Assembly: GCA_025602915.1 (NCBI GenBank)
Contig: JAHLJZ010000013.1
Span: forward strand, 124,001-188,000
From: Paraphysoderma sedebokerense
Taxonomy: Eukaryota > Blastocladiomycota > Physodermatomycetes > Physodermatales > Physodermataceae
DNA length: 64,000 nucleotides
Direction: 5' to 3'
The translations under genes and the position numbers were made by a program. The first letter of the stretch is position 1, and the number at the start of each line of letters is the position of its first letter. Below are positions 57,676-64,000 of this stretch, in pieces. The notes under the pieces were generated by a model. It saw nothing but the letters and a program-made list of their open reading frames with translations, did no database searches and was not told the origin of the DNA.

Positions 57676-59411
57676 ATGGTTTCTCCACCCTCCGGTTTGG
57701 CTCGAATGAAGAAAGATGAGCTCTCTGGTAAAGTATCCTCATCCCGCCTTCGGAGTTTTCCTGTTAATTTGCAGCAACTCATTGCTTTATGATGTTCAAC
57801 CGTTAAGCAAACAGTCTGCTTACCAGTGTATTTTCCGCCTTCCGTTCTCATAATTGATTGACTCCCTGTAATCTTTATGTTGACCCATCAAAATACACAA
57901 ACCAAACGACGACCTTCTTATGAATATATGCAATTTATATATCAAAATTTGTTGAAAATCTGATTCCACAAATCTTGATAACTCGGCTGACGAAATCTGA
58001 AAACTTGATGTGTACTTTTGCTCTCATCCAACATTGTATACCCCGCCCCTCTCTCATAAATAAACGATAACGGGACTGAACCCACACAAACAAAATGTAC
58101 ATAAATATCGATATTTTCATTGGGTATATGAAGACCTCGCTGGTAAACTTGGTTTAACAGAATCTGGCAAAAAGAATGAATTGATTGATGCTATTAAGTA
58201 TGTATGCTGTTTATTTACTCCAAACAATAAAACAGTGGAGGGAGACGCGGATGCAGTCTGCTTGGGGGATAGTACTCTCAAGCAAAAAGCGTTATTGTAC
58301 AGTTTTCTGACTGCTTTTCTTCGAATTTTCGTTCTGTGGTAATTTTTTGATTGCGCGGTGGTGGAATTTAAACCCAAAAGGGCCAAACTTAATGGTATGA
58401 ACGAGATTCCCGCTAATCTCAGCTCTTATTTCCCGGATTCCAAAACGGGTGGTGCAAGGTAATTTACGACAGATTATTCTATGTCGGTGCATCCATATAG
58501 ATAATAGTTTTCTAAACGATTATGTAGCATTGAAACTGAAGACAACTCTGGCTCTGATTCCGATAAGCCTGCAGTAGAAGCAACCCCAGCAAAGAAAGGA
58601 AGAAGATCCACTCCCGCTACACCAAAAACTGGAACTCCAAAAGCTGGAACTCCGAGACGTGGATCTGTCGCCGCTGCAACTCCGTCTGCCGCTAGTCCAA
58701 AGAAGAAAGCCAGCAAAGCAGCTGAAAATGGCTTCAATGTTGTTGCATGTGTAAACAAATCATACGGCCGAGTTAAAGAGGTACCTGCTATCAGAAGCTT
58801 TACATGCGAATCTCCGACAACTCTTAACATATATCTGTTTTTAAGGCTTTGTCTACCAGTAGAGCAGTAGTCACTTTATTCCTCGTCATTGAGTTTTATA
58901 TGTTCATCAAGTCGTTCTTCCCATGTGACCAAAAGGTGCGTAGTCTGATTTATCTTTCTATTTCGCAGTTGTTGAATGTAACTAATTTCTCCTTTAATTA
59001 TGCAGCTTCAACTCTGTTCTGCAGCCTCCATTTCTTATCCCGATTTTGAACTATTATCATCATATCCCAAATTCTGGAAACCATTCCTTCTCTACGGATT
59101 TTACATCAATGTCCTTCCTTTCCTCGGATCGATGGTGATCAATCTGGACGTTAAGAAACCAGGATCTAAGTGCAACTGGAGCGTCTTTACTTTCTCCGTG
59201 CTTCGTTATGCATTATGCTTTGGCTATATTTTGCATAAATCTTTATTCGCCGACGTGTTCAATCATGTCGCCAAAGAAAGTGAGTACACACGTCTGCTTT
59301 GGCACTTTTCTGGACTGTCGACTGACTATCTGACAATTTTCAGTGATTGCTGCTACATGTGCTGTCGGTGTATTATTCGCCTCATACGAAGCTATCACAA
59401 AACGAAATTAA
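57676..59411 (+). CDS. SAP-motif protein with four membrane segments
   Basis: Seven exons: 57676-57727, 58134-58197, 58381-58458, 58528-58780, 58846-58935, 59006-59279, 59344-59411; 292 residues. The N-terminus has a SAP-like helix-turn-helix (ARMKKDELSGDLAGKLGLTE, SGKKNELIDAI), a motif usual in DNA-binding nuclear proteins. A basic Ala/Thr/Pro-rich linker follows (TPKTGTPKAGTPRRGSVAAA). Four hydrophobic segments end the protein: VVTLFLVIEFYMFIKSFF, FLLYGFYINVLPFLGSMVI, SVFTFSVLRYALCFGYIL and IAATCAVGVLFASYEAI. SAP or HeH motif plus membrane helices suggests an inner nuclear membrane or ER protein. I know of similar unnamed proteins in fungi but no function. The first intron is 406 bases, longest of the gene. 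Confidence 0.75.
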
Positions 59412-59769
59412 GGCACAACAATTTAGGTGAATTTTTGTTATATCGGGATCGGGCATAATCAATATTCTATCTTGGGGTTATTTGATGGGTCATTGTACAT
59501 AATTATAATTTTGTTAGCTATTTCATAAATGATCCAGCTCACTGGCTATGTTTTATCTTTGACAAGCTTGCTGCTCTTCGCACCAAAGTCCATGGACTCT
59601 TACATTTTAAAGTTGCACTTCTGGCAAAAGCATTTCCATCTACCGAGAATTATTTATAATGGCAACATCTACCACTTCAACATAGCTCATTTTCTCTAAT
59701 CAAAGGCTTTAAATTGATAAGTTCTGATCGGCCGGTGAAGGGCGAACGCGGCGGGCCGGGGTGAAGGAA
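59412..59769. other. Intergenic, RNF121 upstream region
   Basis: Ends in a short GC-rich patch (about 59728-59762, with GGCCGG and CGGCGGGCC) just before the start codon; otherwise AT-rich. Confidence 0.5.
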
Positions 59770-61517
59770 ATGTTGTTAATCGTTGACGGATGGAATTACT
59801 CCAAAGATACACTCAGATCCATGGCAATATCGAACGAAACGACAGCGACTGACGTCCGCAACACAACATTCCCAGCCAATAACAGCACTAACTCATCGTC
59901 TGGTCAACTGGAAAGCGGACGGACTTCAAATCATACGAATAACTTCACCTTGCACGATTCCGTTATACACGCCAATAATCGAACACTGCAGTTGGAGAAA
60001 GAGTACCAACAAAAACATGCCCACCATGAGAATGCACACTTTGCTATGATTATGATCTTAGTCTTTTCCTTGATCATTGCACAAGTCGTGGTGTTAGAAT
60101 GGAGAAAGCGTCATTACAAGAGTTTTAGTCTCGCTAGTACAATTGGATTGGCATTCGTGCCGTTGTTAATTAGCATCGGAGCGGGGTTTACAAGATTTAT
60201 CGGTAAGGATTGATACAGCTCGATCTATGTTAGTGGGTGAGAGGACTACGATGCGGGTTCGAAGTGATCAACTCTGGCGGTTATGATGCTTACATTATAT
60301 TCTTTTGTGATTGCTATTTCGGCACTGTTTATAAATTTTCATGCTATTGACGTTCTTTGAAACATGTCTGTATTGAACTATTATGATTCAGTGATATGGA
60401 CAATATTTGCGATACTGAACTCATGGGGTAAGAATCATACATAATCTTCTCCGCTGTCGTTTTCGCATCCCTCTTACATTGTGACGATGGATCTAGTATT
60501 GTACCGGGCTACTCGACGACCGATTAGTAGTAAAACACCACGGTTAGTGTATAAATGGTATTCGGTCATGTACAAATTATGTTATGCTGTTGGTGTCTTT
60601 GGATATACCATGATGGTGTTCACATTTTTGGGTGTAAGCCAAATCTTTTTTGAAGGCGGTGCTATATTTCAATTTTCAATACTCGTAAGTTAGCGTCAAA
60701 CATGACAGATTGTTTATGTCATTACATCTGTATCTATGAACTAACTTATTTAAACGTTTGTAGTCGCTATTCTACGGCCTATACTTCGGGTTTGTTGATG
60801 AATTTTGAAATCTCAGCTTCAATAATTTTTTCCCGCATCATACTCAAATCTTTTTATTATTCAGAGTTCTGGGCCGAGATTTAGTAGAAATCATATCTGA
60901 TAGAATGGCGAGTAATGTCGGTTACTATACACCCGAAGGAATCCCTCAAAAGCACCTACGAGATAACGTTTGCGCAATTTGTGGTAATACGGTGAACATG
61001 TCTAAAATCCACACACCAGCTGCAAATCCGAATCTGCGAAATTACTCCAATGCAAACCGATTTCAAAGTGGTGTGATAATGGCTGAATCGTTAGAGTATG
61101 ACGGCATTGGTGACGACGGCGAAGAAGAAGGGGAAGAAAGAGTACATAGATTGGCGTGTAGACATGTATTTCATGAACAGTGTATTCGAGGGTGGGCTAT
61201 TATTGGGAAAAAAGATATGTGTCCGTATTGGTAAGTTATAACTTTTACTCTTTATGTATGCTCGATAAATTGTCGTTCAGAAAATTAACCTCCGAGTTCC
61301 TCTTTCTTTTATCTTATATTTGTTGACTTCATACTCTTGCATTTACAAATCACACAGTAAAGAAAAAGTTGACATGAAAATATTTACACTAAATCCGTGG
61401 GATAAGACGGAATTATTATATCTCCAGTTAATTGACGGACTGCGATATTTAGTCGTTTGGCAACCTTTGATATTTGGGTTAGTCCAAGGAATATATAAAC
61501 TGTTTGGATTAGAATAA
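59770..61517 (+). CDS. RNF121: RNF121-type membrane RING ubiquitin ligase
   Basis: Six exons: 59770-60202, 60392-60427 (36 bases), 60497-60684, 60764-60789 (26 bases), 60865-61230, 61358-61517; 402 residues. RNF121 is an ER/Golgi multi-pass E3 ligase of membrane-protein quality control. Similarity to human runs throughout the core: FAMIMILVFSLIIAQVVVLE, YRATRRPISSKTPRLVYKWY, LFYGLYFGVLGRDLVEIISD, DRMASNVGYYTPEGIPQKHL. The RING is VCAICG, then RLACRHVFHEQCIRGWAIIG and MCPYCKEKVD, completed across an exon junction. A human-like tail follows (LRYLVVWQPLIFGLVQGIYK, ending LFGLE). About 90 N-terminal residues are Asn/Thr/Ser-rich with many N-x-S/T sites, suggesting a lumenal glycosylated extension. 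An acidic insert (GDDGEEEGEE) lies inside the RING between its first and second cysteine pairs. Confidence 0.93.
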
Positions 61518-61884
61518 ATAAATAAATCACCCCCACCCTCAAATAAGAAATATTTCAAGGAAATGAATCGGAGCGATTTTAAAAATAGTTTTCAATGTTT
61601 ATTGCGTAACCAACCATTCAAACAAATATAGAAAGGTCAATTGCATTTACTATGTACATCCCGAGATCGACACAAAAACACTAACATACTCTCTCAATCC
61701 ACTTTTGTACATCCCTCTTTGACTTCAACCTATATAAAAACTTACAATGAAAGTTTACAATGCTGAAAGACAATATATCGAATTCAATTCTACATAAATA
61801 ATTGATCTTCCTTCCGCAAGGATCATTCAATGATGCATGGACATATACAGAACTATACCGTCGTACTTTCGTCATATAGAGCCT
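61518..61884. other. Intergenic between convergent genes
   Basis: AT-rich 3' flanks of RNF121 and of the nuclear-protein gene; nothing else seen. Confidence 0.5.
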
Positions 61885-63765
61885 TCACTTCCGACAAACG
61901 GCGCTATTCACAGAAGAAACACTATTCACACTATCACGCCTTTGAAAGTAACCTTCAACGAACGACGGACTTCGATTCTGTGATCCACGACCTTGGCCTT
62001 GAACTTGAAAAGGCTTGACCTTTGTATTTTCAATGATGATGGCATCGCCGGATCCAAATCCACCTAATGAATCGGTGTCGCTTTCATCTTCTGGTTCAGT
62101 TTCATCTAGTAAATCCGTATCAAACTCCTGCTCTTCATCTATACTTTGAGTTTTAGGTTTAGAGGTTCCATTCCCTTTATTGTCAGCCAATATGCTGCGA
62201 TTGGCTATGTATACGGTGGAGTTTGAAGAAGGTCCAAGATAATCGTCATCCTCTTCTGTTGAGGCATCCAAGTCAACAACAGCAGCGGCCTGTTTTCGGA
62301 TGATTTTTTTCCTAATTGCTTTTGGTGCTTTCGATATTTTGGGTTTAGTATTAGGTGCAGTCAAAGGAATTCGACTCTGAAGCGCAGAATCCGTTGAAGG
62401 CACCGAGGAGATCGATTTGGATGACATAGATTTAACTTTAGCGGTTGGCTTCTTCACTCGTCCAGTTCTTCGATTGGCTGCTGAAGAATTGCTTGCAGAC
62501 TTGATTTGGGGAGATAATGAATCAATGTCGACTTCCATTTCGTTATCGTTGTCATTGTCAGATGCTGATGACGAGTCAGACTCGCCCATTCTTACTGATT
62601 TGGAGCGCTTTTTAGGTGAAGCATTATTGCTGTTATCGCTGCTTCGATTTTGAGATACGCTATTCTTTCGATTTTTTCCTATGTCGCGTTTGGGCTGGAT
62701 TTTCTTAGTTGTCGTGCTCGCGGTGGAGGATTTCGGTTTCCTGGGATTGGGAAGAATTACTGGCGGCGAAGCATCTTCTTCGTCATCGACTTCCTGGTCT
62801 TTGACCGGCTTATAGCTATTGAATGAGGGTTTCCTGCGTACTCGTAATGTTCTATTTCCACCAGAATTTTCGTCATTTGCATCTTCTTCCTTTACCCGAG
62901 ATTCTGTTTCCTCCTCCTCACTTTCACTTCCAGAATCATCTGAATCTTTACCACCTTTCTTTGGGTTCTTTCGATTCACAATCTTTTTGCAAACTCTGTA
63001 CTCCTTCTGCAGGGTAGTTAATTCTTGTTGACATCGCTCGACCAATCTTTCTCTTTCTTCCATGGTGATACACTTGTACTCCTTGATCCTCAAGTATAAT
63101 TCATCGAGTTGAACTTTTCGGATCGCTTCTAGGCGGATTGATGCAATCACAGGCGGACAAGGAGCAGAAAGAGATGTAGATTGCTCAATTGCGCTCTCTG
63201 ATGTTAACTCGGTGACAGTGGATTGGACGTCTGATGATGGAAGGACAGTAGGAGTTGGCGACTCGATTCGCTGCTGCGAGGATTGAGCAGTTGATTGTGT
63301 CACATTTGAGGCACTTGTTGCGACTGAAGTAGGGTTTACATCCATCTTGCTGTCTTCACCACCTGTCAAATCAACGGCGATCTCGCTCTTGACATCTGGG
63401 CTCGAGGGAGTGTCCATTGCACCATCATCGTTTCGCTGCCTTTTACTCTCAACCACCTCATTGAATACTTCATTCTCAGGTTCCAAAGAATCAACGCGTT
63501 TTCTTTTCACTGTTATCAGACTCTCATGTGCGTCTTTCTTATCTTCTGCTTTTAATTCGGAGACGTGAGGTTCTGCAGTGGATGTTATACAAGGAGAGGT
63601 GCGGGCCGGGACAGATCCATTTCGAAGGTATTCCAGCGCACAAGCAATGTTGTAATCGATGGAGACCATATCTGGTAGTGTCGAAAGTAACTGTTGCATT
63701 ATTGAGTCAGATCCAGTGAATTCGCTAGTTTGAGCTTTCGGAATGATCGTTCTATCGTCGATCAT
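61885..63765 (-). CDS. Disordered, probably nuclear protein of unknown function
   Basis: Single exon, 626 residues. A helical stretch near residues 225-275 (LEAIRKVQLDELYLRIKEYK, MEERERLVERCQQELTTLQK, EYRVCKKIVNRKNPKKGGK) is the only likely folded part, a coiled coil. The N-terminal ~40 residues (DSIMQQLLSTLPDMVSIDYN) may form a second helix. The rest is Ser/Asp/Glu/Lys-rich with several bipartite nuclear signals (KRKRVDS, KKRSKSVRMG, KKIIRKQ) and phosphorylatable SDSSS/SESEEEE runs. Such composition is common in chromatin-complex subunits. I do not recognise the family. It is convergent with RNF121 across a 367-base AT-rich gap. Confidence 0.7.
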   Translation of the reverse strand: MIDDRTIIPKAQTSEFTGSDSIMQQLLSTLPDMVSIDYNIACALEYLRNGSVPARTSPCITSTAEPHVSELKAEDKKDAHESLITVKRKRVDSLEPENEVFNEVVESKRQRNDDGAMDTPSSPDVKSEIAVDLTGGEDSKMDVNPTSVATSASNVTQSTAQSSQQRIESPTPTVLPSSDVQSTVTELTSESAIEQSTSLSAPCPPVIASIRLEAIRKVQLDELYLRIKEYKCITMEERERLVERCQQELTTLQKEYRVCKKIVNRKNPKKGGKDSDDSGSESEEEETESRVKEEDANDENSGGNRTLRVRRKPSFNSYKPVKDQEVDDEEDASPPVILPNPRKPKSSTASTTTKKIQPKRDIGKNRKNSVSQNRSSDNSNNASPKKRSKSVRMGESDSSSASDNDNDNEMEVDIDSLSPQIKSASNSSAANRRTGRVKKPTAKVKSMSSKSISSVPSTDSALQSRIPLTAPNTKPKISKAPKAIRKKIIRKQAAAVVDLDASTEEDDDYLGPSSNSTVYIANRSILADNKGNGTSKPKTQSIDEEQEFDTDLLDETEPEDESDTDSLGGFGSGDAIIIENTKVKPFQVQGQGRGSQNRSPSFVEGYFQRRDSVNSVSSVNSAVCRK

Positions 63766-64000
63766 AACAGAAATTGAAAGGGCGGATGAAGTGATATGTC
63801 GGAATCAAAAGAGTGTCGAAGGTAGGCGTTAAGTAAGCCAGTCATTAATGAAAATTAATTTAAATGCCAAAATTAAATTAGATCGAGAGTTTAAAAACAG
63901 TTAATTTAATCAAGTGACCACGATGGTGCAATTTTGCCATGATGTCTCACTTGACTCTAGCTTACTGAAGGGCATAAAAATAAACCAATGCTAGAATAAA
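63766..64000. other. Right flank, upstream of the nuclear-protein gene
   Basis: AT-rich, no coding sequence seen before the window ends. Confidence 0.4.

Noticed and set aside
1-64000. Transposons, virus-derived elements, CRISPR arrays and rRNA
   Set aside because: None seen: no transposase, reverse transcriptase, integrase or capsid-like frames, no terminal repeats, no spaced repeats and no rRNA-like stretches.

Overview
The window is nuclear DNA of an intron-rich fungus, roughly 40% GC by eye. GT-AG introns mostly run 55-280 bases, several with CTAAC-type branch sites, and signature proteins are fungal: Kre9/Knh1-like wall proteins, a Cut8/Sts1-like protein, an NsdD-type GATA factor, a Yvc1-type TRP channel and a DUF7029/DUF7223-like secreted protein. 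It also carries genes that, as far as I know, are poorly represented in yeasts and moulds: SCAPER, RNF121, a TLCD4-like TLC protein, a Tctex1 dynein light chain and a D-Ala-D-Ala-ligase-like enzyme. This points to an early-diverging (chytrid- or zygomycete-grade) fungus; the species cannot be told from this window. I saw no transposon, virus-derived element, CRISPR array, rRNA or convincing tRNA.

Layout. 0.4-3.9 kb: three tandem copies of a small secreted Kre9/Knh1-like gene, duplicated with promoter and 3' end. 4.2-11.4 kb: chromosome-biology genes: TEN1 (telomere CST complex), a Cut8/Sts1-like proteasome tether, an Sld7/MTBP-like replication-initiation candidate, and SAP30 (Sin3-HDAC), the last two divergent across a short promoter with a TATGTG microsatellite. 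11.9-16.8 kb: a 15-exon SCAPER homologue. 17.5-19.7 kb: large secreted DUF7223-like protein. 20.8-22.2 kb: ATP-grasp Ddl-like ligase. 23.6 kb: a probable small gene of unknown function. 24.6-26.6 kb: GATA factor. 27.9-28.8 kb: SUMO in six exons. 30.3-33.0 kb: two tandem universal-stress-protein paralogues. 33.7-35.4 kb: lipoate-protein ligase. 35.7-38.3 kb: intronless seven-helix membrane protein with a long disordered tail. 38.4-41.0 kb: metallo-beta-lactamase-fold hydrolase and CGR1. 41.2-44.9 kb: TLC-domain protein and membrane-anchored GH26-like glycosidase. 45.4-51.4 kb: Ulp2/SENP6-7-type SUMO protease with a very large catalytic-domain insertion. 51.8-53.6 kb: Tctex1 light chain and SCP2-like protein, divergent. 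54.1-57.1 kb: YVC1-like channel. 57.7-59.4 kb: SAP-motif membrane protein. 59.8-61.5 kb: RNF121. 61.9-63.8 kb: disordered, probably nuclear protein.

Functional themes. SUMO and a SUMO-chain-type protease lie 17 kb apart. Four genes in the first 12 kb concern telomeres, replication, chromatin or mitosis. The rest are cell wall, membrane, lipid and organelle housekeeping genes. Exon structures were assembled by hand from splice consensus, reading phase and recalled family sequences. Every listed multi-exon CDS keeps one open frame across its junctions, but no transcript or database evidence was available.
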